Shown piece by piece: positions 19,956 to 28,762 of a stretch of 64,000 nt of DNA. The DNA is from Aquabacterium sp. OR-4 (lineage in GTDB: Bacteria > Pseudomonadota > Gammaproteobacteria > Burkholderiales > Burkholderiaceae_C): contig NZ_JAOCQD020000001.1 of assembly GCF_025290835.2 (NCBI RefSeq), positions 1,922,001 to 1,986,000 on the forward strand. The letters run 5' to 3'. A program made the position numbers and the translations under genes. The stretch's first letter is position 1. Every line of letters starts with the position of its first letter. The notes under the pieces are model-generated. The model was given only the letters and a program-made list of their open reading frames with translations, ran no database searches and was not told the DNA's origin.

Positions 19956-22555
19956 TGCCACACCCGGTGCTCGGGTGACGAGGCCACGTGCACGAACAGG
20001 TGCCGGCCGATCTCGTCGGACAGCGCACGCGCCGCGCTGCAGCACTGGCGCAGCGCGGCCACCAGCTTGGCATGGCCGCCGTCGGCATCGGCTTCGCCGC
20101 AGGCTGCCAGATCCCAGCTGGCGGGCTGCGGAAAGTCGGCCGTGACGGCGAAGGCCCAGTCGGCGTCGATGCCGCGCGCCAGTTTGCGCAGGCGGTCGCG
20201 CATGGTGCGCGCCACCCAGGCCAGCGAGCGCGGGTTGTCGGTGTCGAAGACCAGCAGGTGCAGCAGCGGCAGCACCTCGCGCCGCGCCTGGAACTGCGCG
20301 CGGTAGGTGATCAGGCTGTCGAACAGGCCCAGCAGCAGCGCAAAACCGTCGTCGGGCTCGTGCACGCGGAGCTCGAAGCCCAGCGCCAGCGCATGGGCCA
20401 GCATGTCCAGGCGCTCGATCTGGCGGCCCACGCTGAGCAGGCGCCAGCCGTCGTCGCGGGTCATGCGGTCGGTCTGTGCGCCGGTGATGGCCGACAGGTG
20501 CGTGGCGGCGCGGGCCAGCACGCCCTGCACATCGGGCACCAGAGCCCGGCCCTCGCGGCCGGCCAGCGCATGGCCCAGGTGCTGGTCGAAGTGGCGGTCG
20601 ACCTCGTGGATCAGGCGCCAGTGCTCGGGCGACAGGCGCTCGCGCAGCGCCAGGGCACAGTGGCGCAGGCGGCGCAGGTTGTGGCCAACGCCGCCGGCGC
20701 CGGCCTCGCCGCGCAGGCCGGCCAGCAGCGCCCGCTCGAACACCCGCGGTGACTGCTGCGGCGAGGGCACGCCCGGCGGCACCAGGCCATGCCACACCGC
20801 CAGATCGCCCAGCAGGCGCAGCGCCGGCGCGCTGGCGCCCGGCAGGGCCTCGAGCACCAGGCGCGCCAGGCGCACCGTGTTCTCGGCGCGCTCGGTGTAG
20901 CGGCCCAGCCAGAACAGGTTCTCGGCGGCGCGGCTGGTGACGCTGCGGTGCCAGCCCTGCAGGTCGGCCGCGCTGAGCGGGCGTGGCAGCAGGGTGCTGT
21001 CGTCGACCGCGCCGCGGGTGATGACCCAGGTGTCGGCACTGGCGCTGCCGTGCTGCATGCTGAGCCAGGGATCGGACGCACCACCGGCCACACCCCCGGC
21101 CGGTGCGCCGCCGGCCACGCGGGTGAGCCCGCCAGACAGCACCCGCCAGCCACCGGTGCCATCGGCCACCGCAAACACGCGCAGCACCGCCGCGCGCGGC
21201 TGGATCTCGCCACCGGCCCACACCGGCGCCTCCGACAGGCGCACGCGGGCCTGCAGCGTGTAGGCGGCGGGGTTGGCGTCGATGCGCGCAGCCAGGCGCG
21301 CGCGCTCTTCGGGCGTGAGCGCCCCGGCCACGGCCGGGCCGAAGCCGCTGTCGGGGAAGGTGGGGGCGACCACGTAGTCGGCCAGGTGCTCGCGCTGCTC
21401 GGCCCACACCGTGCCCTCGCCGCACCACCAGCTGGTGGCGGCCGGCAGCACCAGCCGCTCGTCGAGCAGGCGCTCGGCCACGCCGGGCCAGAAGGCCGCC
21501 AGGCCCGGGCTTTCCAGCACGCCGGCGCCGGGCGCATTGGCCAGCACCACGGTGCCGGCACGCAGGGCCTGCATCAGGCCCGGCACGCCCAGCGCCGAAT
21601 CGGCGCGCAGCTCGAGCGGATCGAGGAACACGTCGTCCACCCGGCGCAGCACCACATGCACCGGCTCCAGGCCATGCATGGTCTTGAGGAACAGGTGCTG
21701 GCCACGCACCGTGAGGTCGCCGCCCTCGACCAGGGTGACACCCAGGTAGCGGGCCAGGAAGGCCTGCTCGAAGTAGGTTTCGTTCAGCGGCCCGGGCGTC
21801 AGCAGCACGATGCGGCTGCGCGCGCCGGCCGGGCTGGCACGCAGCAGGCCATCGAGCAGCGCACGAAAGCTGGCCGCCACGCGCTGCACATTGAGCTCGG
21901 CAAACTGCTCGCGGAACTGCGGCGGAATCAGCAGCCGGTTCTCGAGCAGATAGCCCAGGCCCGAGGGCGCCTGCGCGCGCTGCGCCAGCAGGCTGAAGCG
22001 CCCCGAGGGGCCGCGCATCAGGTCGAAGGCCACCAGGTGCAGCCACTGGTCGCCGGCCGGCTGCAGGCCGCGCGCCGGGCGCAGGTACTGCGGATGGGCG
22101 TAGATCAGCGAGGCCGGCAGCAGCGCGTCGCGCAGCAACTGCTGCGGGCCGTAGAGATCGGCCATGGTGGCTTCGAGCAGGCGCGCGCGCTGCACCACGC
22201 CGCGCTCAATCTGCGCCCAGTCGTCGGCGCCCACGATGAAGGGCAGCAGCGCCAGCGGCCAGGGCCGTGCGACCTCGTCGCCGTCGGCGTAGACGTTGTA
22301 GGTGGCGCCGTCCTCCTGCACGCGTTGCCCCACGCGGTGGTGGCGCACGGCCAGGTCGGCCCAGCCGGCCGGCCCCAGGGTTTCGACGAAGCGCTGCCAG
22401 TGCGCCACCGGCACGTTGCTGCTGTGGCCCGGGCCGGCGGCGCGCCACTCGTCCCAGGCGCCGGCGCTGGCGCGGCGCACCAGCGTGGCCAGCGCGCTGC
22501 GGTTGCGCTCGGGTGGGCTCACGGCGGCATCGGGCGACGGCTGGGCTTCGGACAT
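19952..22555 (-). CDS. Circularly permuted ATP-grasp fused to alpha-E domain
   Basis: The 867-residue protein joins two modules that are separate genes elsewhere in the cluster. Residues about 1-520 are a circularly permuted type 2 ATP-grasp (DUF404/DUF407 type), with PSGLGYLLENRLLIPPQF, IVLLTPGPLNETYFEQAFLA, VHVVLRRVDDVFLDPLELR and VLANAPGAGVLESPGLA. Residues about 540-865 are an alpha-E (DUF403) helical domain starting SRAAENLFWLGRYTERAEN. ATP-grasp enzymes of this branch are predicted to form amide or peptide bonds; alpha-E domains are predicted peptide-binding or processing partners. A Gly/Ala-rich stretch near 495-510 marks the join. It ends inside the start of the transglutaminase gene and begins 57 bp after the DUF2126 gene. 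Confidence 0.9.
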   Translation of the reverse strand: MSEAQPSPDAAVSPPERNRSALATLVRRASAGAWDEWRAAGPGHSSNVPVAHWQRFVETLGPAGWADLAVRHHRVGQRVQEDGATYNVYADGDEVARPWPLALLPFIVGADDWAQIERGVVQRARLLEATMADLYGPQQLLRDALLPASLIYAHPQYLRPARGLQPAGDQWLHLVAFDLMRGPSGRFSLLAQRAQAPSGLGYLLENRLLIPPQFREQFAELNVQRVAASFRALLDGLLRASPAGARSRIVLLTPGPLNETYFEQAFLARYLGVTLVEGGDLTVRGQHLFLKTMHGLEPVHVVLRRVDDVFLDPLELRADSALGVPGLMQALRAGTVVLANAPGAGVLESPGLAAFWPGVAERLLDERLVLPAATSWWCGEGTVWAEQREHLADYVVAPTFPDSGFGPAVAGALTPEERARLAARIDANPAAYTLQARVRLSEAPVWAGGEIQPRAAVLRVFAVADGTGGWRVLSGGLTRVAGGAPAGGVAGGASDPWLSMQHGSASADTWVITRGAVDDSTLLPRPLSAADLQGWHRSVTSRAAENLFWLGRYTERAENTVRLARLVLEALPGASAPALRLLGDLAVWHGLVPPGVPSPQQSPRVFERALLAGLRGEAGAGGVGHNLRRLRHCALALRERLSPEHWRLIHEVDRHFDQHLGHALAGREGRALVPDVQGVLARAATHLSAITGAQTDRMTRDDGWRLLSVGRQIERLDMLAHALALGFELRVHEPDDGFALLLGLFDSLITYRAQFQARREVLPLLHLLVFDTDNPRSLAWVARTMRDRLRKLARGIDADWAFAVTADFPQPASWDLAACGEADADGGHAKLVAALRQCCSAARALSDEIGRHLFVHVASSPEHRVWQ

Positions 22556-22612
22556 GGCCCGATCATGCCTTGCCGCCCGCCCCCGGTGGCCAGCACCCGG
22601 GCGCGGCCGGGC

Positions 22613-25600
22613 TCATCGCGCGGTGCGCAGGTCCAGCGTGAAGGGGAACTCCAGGCTGTGCTCGGCCGGGCCCACGCGCATCGTGCCGGGGGTGTGGCCG
22701 ATGTTGAAGAAGCGCGCCAGGCGCCGGCTCTCGGCCTCGTAGGCGTTGACCGGGAAGCTGTCGTAGCTGCGCCCGCCCGGATGGGCCACGTGGTACTGGC
22801 AGCCGCCCAGCGAGCGCTGGCTCCAGCGGTCGACCAGGTCGAAGGTCAGCGGCGCATCGACTCCGATGGTGGGGTGCAGCGCACTCGGCGGCTGCCAGGC
22901 GCGGTAGCGGATGCCGCACACATACTCGCCGGCCCGGCCGGTGGGCTGCAGCGGCACGGTCACGCCGTTGACCGTGACCACGTGGCGCGGATCGGTCAGG
23001 CCACTGGCCTTGAGCTCGAGCCGCTCGACCGACGAATCGACATAGCGCACCGTGCCGCCGGTGGCGCCCTCCTCGCCCATCACATGCCAGGGCTCGAGCG
23101 CGGTGCGCAGCTGCAGCTGCACGCCGCGCGCCACATGGCCGCCGATCTTGGGGAAGCGGAACTCGAAGTGCGGCGCGAACCATTCCGGCTTGAAGTCGAA
23201 GCCGGCCTGGCGCAGCTCGTCGAGCACGTCCTCGAAGTCCATCCACTGGAAGGTGGGCAGCAGGAAGCGGTCGTGCAGCGCCGTGCCCCAGCGCACCAGC
23301 GGCGCGCGGAAGGGCTCGACCCAGAAGCGCGCCACCAGCGCGCGCAGCAGCAGCTGCTGGGCCACGCTCATGCGCGCATGCGGCGGCATCTCGAAGGCGC
23401 GCAGCTCCAGCAGGCCCAGGCGGCCGGTGGCGCTGTCGGGCGAGTAGAGCTTGTCGATGCAGAACTCGCTGCGGTGGGTGTTGCCGGTCACGTCCACCAG
23501 GATGTTGCGCAGCGTGCGGTCCACCAGCCAGGGCGGCATGAACCCCGAGCCCCCACGCCCGCCTGCCGGCGAGCTGCCCCCCGCGGGGGCGCTCGGGCCT
23601 TGGGACGGCCCGGCGGCCCTCGGGCCATAGACGGCCTTGTTGCGCTCGATCTCGCCGAGCGCGATCTCCAGCTCGTAGAGCTGGTCGTTGCGCGCCTCGT
23701 CCACCCGCGGTGCCTGGCTGGTGGGGCCGATGAACAGGCCCGAGAACAGGTAGCTCAAGCTGGGGTGGTTGTGCCAGCAGGCCAGCAGCGAGGCCAGCAC
23801 ATCGGGCCGGCGCAAAAAGGGCGAATCCTCGGGCCGCGCGCCGCCCAGCACGATGTGGTTGCCGCCGCCGGTGCCGGTGTGGCGGCCGTCGAGCATGAAC
23901 TTCTCGCTCGACAGGCGGGTCTGCCAGGCCGCTTCGTACAGGAACTCGGTGTGCTCGACCAGCTCTTTCCAGTCGTGCGCCGGGTGGATGTTGACCTCGA
24001 TCACGCCGGGATCGGGCGTGACCTGCAGCAGCTTCAGGCGCGGATCGCGCGGCGGCGGGTAGCCTTCGAGCACCAGCTTGACGCCGCGGTCCAGCGCCGT
24101 GGCCTCCACCGCGGCCAGCAGCTCGAGATAGTCTTCCAGGCGCTGCAGCGGCGGCATGAAGACATACAGCACGCCACGCTGCTGGCCGCTGGCCAGCGCC
24201 GCCGCCTCGACCTTGGGGCCGTTGACGCGCGCCGGATCGCGCACCTCGACCACCAGCGCCGTGCGCACGATCCACGAGGCCGACTCGAAGCGGCCGGGCG
24301 AGCGACCCAGGTCAACGGCCGTGCCGGCCGCATCGCCCGGGCCACGGCCGGCGGCCAGCGCCGCCGCCCCGGGTGCGGTGGCCGCACCGCCCACCGGCAG
24401 GGCGCCGGCACCGCTATGGCCCTGCCCCTGCACCGCCACCACGCCGCCCTCGGCAAAACCGCCGCCCACCACATGCGCGGCGTACTGGCTGCGGATGGCG
24501 GCTGCCGACGGCAGTGCGTCGCGCGGCGCGAACGGGTCGTGCTCGATGTGGTACGGGTAATCCGTGCCGCTGACCCACGGCAGTGAATCGAGCGGCAGGC
24601 GGTAGCCCATCGGCGAATCGCCCGGGTACAGGTACATGCGCTCGTCGCGGAAGAACCAGGCGCCGGTCTCCCAGCGCGCACCGGCCAGTGCCGCGCCGCC
24701 CTCGGCACGCCGCAGCGGCAGCGCATAGCCCACCACCTGGTCGAGGCCCTGGCCGAACACGCGGCGCAGGCGCACGCGCTCCATCTCGTCATCGAGCCGG
24801 GCATCGAAGGGGTCGACATTGACCGGCAGGCGGCGCTCGCGCCACAGGAAGTACCAGGTGTCCTCGTAGCCGGGCTGCACATGCTCGGCCGACACGCCCA
24901 GGCGGCGGGTCAGCGCCTGCATGAAGGCCTGCGCGTCGGCCTGGGTGTAGTGGTGGTCGCCACGCTCGTCGGCAAACAGCGCGGGGTCTTGCCAGCAGGG
25001 CTGGCCATCGCTGCGCCAGCAGATGCTGAGCGCCCAGCGCGGCAGCTGCTCGCCCGGATACCACTTGCCCTGGCCGAAGTGCAGGAAGCCGCCCTGCGCA
25101 TAGTGCGCGCGCAGGCGCTGCGTGAGGTCTTGCGCCAGCATGCGCTTGGTGGGGCCCAGCGCATCGGTGTTCCACTCGGCGCCGTCGCGGTCGTCCACGC
25201 TGACGAAGGTGGGCTCGCCGCCCATGGTCAGGCGCACGTCGCCGGCCTTGAGCGTGGCGTCCACCACCTCGCCGAGGGCCAGCACCTCGGCCCACTGGGC
25301 CTCGGTGTAGGGCTGGGTCACGCGCGGCGACTCGTAGATGCGCGTGATCTGCATGTGGTGCTCGAAGCTCACCTCGCACTCGTCGACCGCGCCGCTGATC
25401 GGCGCCGCACTGCTGGGCACCGGCGTGCAGGCCACCGGGATGTGACCCTCGCCGGCCAGCAGGCCCGAGGTGGGGTCGAAGCCGATCCAGCCGGCGCCGG
25501 GCAGGAACACCTCGCACCAGGCGTGCAGATCGGTGAAGTCGATCTCGGTGCCGCTGGGGCCGTCGAGCGCCTTCACATCGGGCTTCAACTGGATCAGGTA

Positions 25601-26209
25601 GCCCGAGACGAAGCGCGCGGCCAGGCCCAGGTGGCGCAGCGCCTGCACCATCAGCCAGCCGGTGTCGCGGCAGGAGCCGCTGGCCTTGGTGAGGGTTTCG
25701 TCGGGCGTCTGCACGCCCGGCTCCATGCGGATCAGGTAGCGGATGTCCTTTTGCAGGCGCTGGTTCAGCGCCACCAGAAAGTCGACCGTGCGCACCTCGC
25801 TGCGGTCGATGGTGGCCAGAAAGGCGGCCATGGCCGGCGTGGCCTCGCCCACCGCCAGGTAGGGCGCCAGCTCCTGCGCCAGCACCTCGCTGTAGGCGAA
25901 GGGATAGTTCTCGGCCCCCGGCTCCAGGAAGAAGTCGAACGGGCTGTAGACCGACATCTCGGCCACCAGATCGACGGTGACCTTGAACTCGCTGGTCTGG
26001 CCCGGAAACACCAGGCGCGCCAGGTGGTTGGAGAACGGGTCCTGCTGCCAGTTGACGAAGTGATCAACCGGCTCGACCTTGAGCGAGTAGCTCAGGATCG
26101 GCGTGCGGCAGTGCGGTGCCGGGCGCAGGCGCACCACCTGCGGCGACAGGCTCACCCGGCGGTCGTAGCGGTAGTGCGTGACATGGTTCAGCGCGACATG
26201 GATGCTCAT
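22613..26209 (-). CDS. Transglutaminase-like protein fused to DUF2126
   Basis: The 1198-residue protein has an N-terminal transglutaminase beta domain (about 5-110, HVTHYRYDRRVSLSPQVVRL). The transglutaminase core has Cys180 (GSCRDTGWL), His229 (DLHAWCEVF) and Asp245 (FDPTSG). The long C-terminal DUF2126 region (about 310-1190) contains LTMGGEPTFVSVDDRDGAEW, GNTHRSEFCIDKLYSPDSA and FRAFEMPPHARMS-like segments. DUF2126 resembles glutamine-synthetase-type amidoligases, so hydrolysis and ligation may be combined in one chain. Two low-complexity Gly/Ala/Pro insertions are seen, near 590-630 and 860-895; the second coincides with a palindromic DNA element (see repeat at 23576). The length is somewhat above the usual 1100. 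Confidence 0.92.
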   Translation of the reverse strand: MSIHVALNHVTHYRYDRRVSLSPQVVRLRPAPHCRTPILSYSLKVEPVDHFVNWQQDPFSNHLARLVFPGQTSEFKVTVDLVAEMSVYSPFDFFLEPGAENYPFAYSEVLAQELAPYLAVGEATPAMAAFLATIDRSEVRTVDFLVALNQRLQKDIRYLIRMEPGVQTPDETLTKASGSCRDTGWLMVQALRHLGLAARFVSGYLIQLKPDVKALDGPSGTEIDFTDLHAWCEVFLPGAGWIGFDPTSGLLAGEGHIPVACTPVPSSAAPISGAVDECEVSFEHHMQITRIYESPRVTQPYTEAQWAEVLALGEVVDATLKAGDVRLTMGGEPTFVSVDDRDGAEWNTDALGPTKRMLAQDLTQRLRAHYAQGGFLHFGQGKWYPGEQLPRWALSICWRSDGQPCWQDPALFADERGDHHYTQADAQAFMQALTRRLGVSAEHVQPGYEDTWYFLWRERRLPVNVDPFDARLDDEMERVRLRRVFGQGLDQVVGYALPLRRAEGGAALAGARWETGAWFFRDERMYLYPGDSPMGYRLPLDSLPWVSGTDYPYHIEHDPFAPRDALPSAAAIRSQYAAHVVGGGFAEGGVVAVQGQGHSGAGALPVGGAATAPGAAALAAGRGPGDAAGTAVDLGRSPGRFESASWIVRTALVVEVRDPARVNGPKVEAAALASGQQRGVLYVFMPPLQRLEDYLELLAAVEATALDRGVKLVLEGYPPPRDPRLKLLQVTPDPGVIEVNIHPAHDWKELVEHTEFLYEAAWQTRLSSEKFMLDGRHTGTGGGNHIVLGGARPEDSPFLRRPDVLASLLACWHNHPSLSYLFSGLFIGPTSQAPRVDEARNDQLYELEIALGEIERNKAVYGPRAAGPSQGPSAPAGGSSPAGGRGGSGFMPPWLVDRTLRNILVDVTGNTHRSEFCIDKLYSPDSATGRLGLLELRAFEMPPHARMSVAQQLLLRALVARFWVEPFRAPLVRWGTALHDRFLLPTFQWMDFEDVLDELRQAGFDFKPEWFAPHFEFRFPKIGGHVARGVQLQLRTALEPWHVMGEEGATGGTVRYVDSSVERLELKASGLTDPRHVVTVNGVTVPLQPTGRAGEYVCGIRYRAWQPPSALHPTIGVDAPLTFDLVDRWSQRSLGGCQYHVAHPGGRSYDSFPVNAYEAESRRLARFFNIGHTPGTMRVGPAEHSLEFPFTLDLRTAR
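23576..23627. repeat. GC-rich palindromic element, copy A (inside DUF2126 gene)
   Basis: GCCCCC-CGC-GGGGGC (23576-23590) is followed by CGGGCC-TTGGGAC-GGCCCG (23594-23612) and a GC tail. Copy B at 26242 has the same order of hairpins and the shared CTTGGGA...GGCCCGGCG core. Here it is translated in frame as a Gly/Pro/Ser/Ala-rich insert just before the conserved PPWLVDRTLRN segment. Its edges are approximate. Confidence 0.6.
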
Positions 26210-26241
26210 GTGTACCCCTCGCCCGGCGAATACGCCGGTCG

Positions 26242-26292
26242 ATCCCCCGGGGGGATGGCGGGCCGGCTTGGGAGCGGCCCGGCGCTCGGCCC
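26242..26292. repeat. GC-rich palindromic element, copy B (intergenic)
   Basis: An ATCCCCC/GGGGGAT palindrome (26242-26256) is followed by GGGCCG-CTTGGGA-type loop-CGGCCC (26260-26280) and CGGCGCTCGGCCCG. It fills much of the 123-bp gap between the alpha-E gene and the transglutaminase/DUF2126 gene. As RNA it would fold into two hairpins and could affect read-through between the two halves of the cluster. Confidence 0.6.
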
Positions 26293-26332
26293 GCCCCGCT
26301 TCGACGATGTGTTGGGTGCGCTCATCGAGAAC

Positions 26333-27289
26333 TCAGGTTGGAAGAAGGAAGTCGCGGCTGATGCCGCCACCGATGTCGTTGATGCGGTCGAGGTACTGGG
26401 TCAGGAAGGCGTGCAGCCCGGTGGCCAGGATCTCGTCAATGCGGGCGAACTGCAGGTCGGCGCGCAGGCGGCCGGCACGGCGCCGGGTCTCGGTGCTCTG
26501 CTCGTTGGCCACCTTGTCGACGTTGGCCACCACCTCGTCCATGCAGGCTGCCAGCGAACGCGGCATGTCGGGGCGCAGGATCAGCAGCTCGGCCACCTTG
26601 TCGGGGCGGATGACGTTGCGGTAGACCTTGCGGTAGATCTCGAAGCCGCTCACCGAGCGCAATATCGCGCTCCAGTGGTAGAAGTCGACCTCGGGCGCAT
26701 CGTCGTCGCCCCAGTTGCCGAAGTAGTCGCGCGCCAGCGCATGGAACTTCACATCCACCAGGCGCGCGGTGTTGTCGCCGCGCTCCAGGAAGGTGCCGAT
26801 GCGGATGAAGTGCAGCGCCTCGTCCTGCAGCATGGTGCCCACCGTGACGCCGCGGCTGAGGTGCGAGCGGAACTTGACCCACTCGAACAAGGCCGAGGGG
26901 TCGCGCTCGAAGCTGGGGTCGCGCAGCACGCGCTGAAACTCGAGCCAGGTCTGGTTGGTGGTTTCCCACAGCTCGGTGGTCAGCGCGCCACGCACGGCCC
27001 GGGCGTTCTCGCGCGCCGCCTGCAGGCAGGCCACGATGCTGGACGGGTTGCCGGCGTCGCGCACCATGAAGTCCAGCACATTGGCGGCATTGACCTCGGC
27101 ATGCTTCTGGTGGAAGGCGTGGGTCAGCTCCGAGATGCCCAGCACACCGGCCCAGCCCAGTTCGGCGCGGTGGTTGTGCTGCGGCAGCAGCGAGGTCTGG
27201 TAGTGCACGTCCAGCATGCGTGCGGTGTTCTCGGCCCGCTCCATGTAGCGGGCCATCCAGAACAGGTGGTCAGCGGTTCTCGACAGCAT
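26333..27289 (-). CDS. Alpha-E domain (DUF403) protein
   Basis: The 318-residue all-helical protein begins MLSRTADHLFWMARYMERAE, the diagnostic start of alpha-E proteins. It includes DFMVRDAGNPSSIVACLQAA and FLERGDNTARLVDVKFHALA, where the ERAEN and ERGDN motifs recur. Alpha-E genes are almost always neighbours of circularly permuted ATP-grasp and transglutaminase genes. They are predicted to take part in the same peptide modification; no activity is established to my knowledge. The start lies 2 nt after the TGA of the ATP-grasp gene (TGA-GC-ATG), so the two are translationally coupled. Confidence 0.93.
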   Translation of the reverse strand: MLSRTADHLFWMARYMERAENTARMLDVHYQTSLLPQHNHRAELGWAGVLGISELTHAFHQKHAEVNAANVLDFMVRDAGNPSSIVACLQAARENARAVRGALTTELWETTNQTWLEFQRVLRDPSFERDPSALFEWVKFRSHLSRGVTVGTMLQDEALHFIRIGTFLERGDNTARLVDVKFHALARDYFGNWGDDDAPEVDFYHWSAILRSVSGFEIYRKVYRNVIRPDKVAELLILRPDMPRSLAACMDEVVANVDKVANEQSTETRRRAGRLRADLQFARIDEILATGLHAFLTQYLDRINDIGGGISRDFLLPT

Positions 27290-27291
27290 GC

Positions 27292-28728
<1,437 letters not shown>

Positions 28729-28762
28729 GCGTTGGGGGCTCCTGACGAGGGGGATTTAGCAA

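Noticed and set aside
19956..22046. Upstream extension of the transglutaminase frame to 1078 codons
   Set aside because: The extra 697 codons overlap the ATP-grasp/alpha-E fusion in another frame and have Arg/Ala/Pro-rich shadow composition. The ATG at 19955 with the ATGA overlap is the natural start.
20789..24586. A 1265-codon plus-strand open frame across the ATP-grasp and DUF2126 genes
   Set aside because: It runs antisense to two genes with strong family motifs and itself shows only low-complexity mirror sequence.
26210..26332. A small gene in the gap between the alpha-E and DUF2126 genes
   Set aside because: The sequence is dominated by the palindromic element and no frame has a start with a ribosome binding site.
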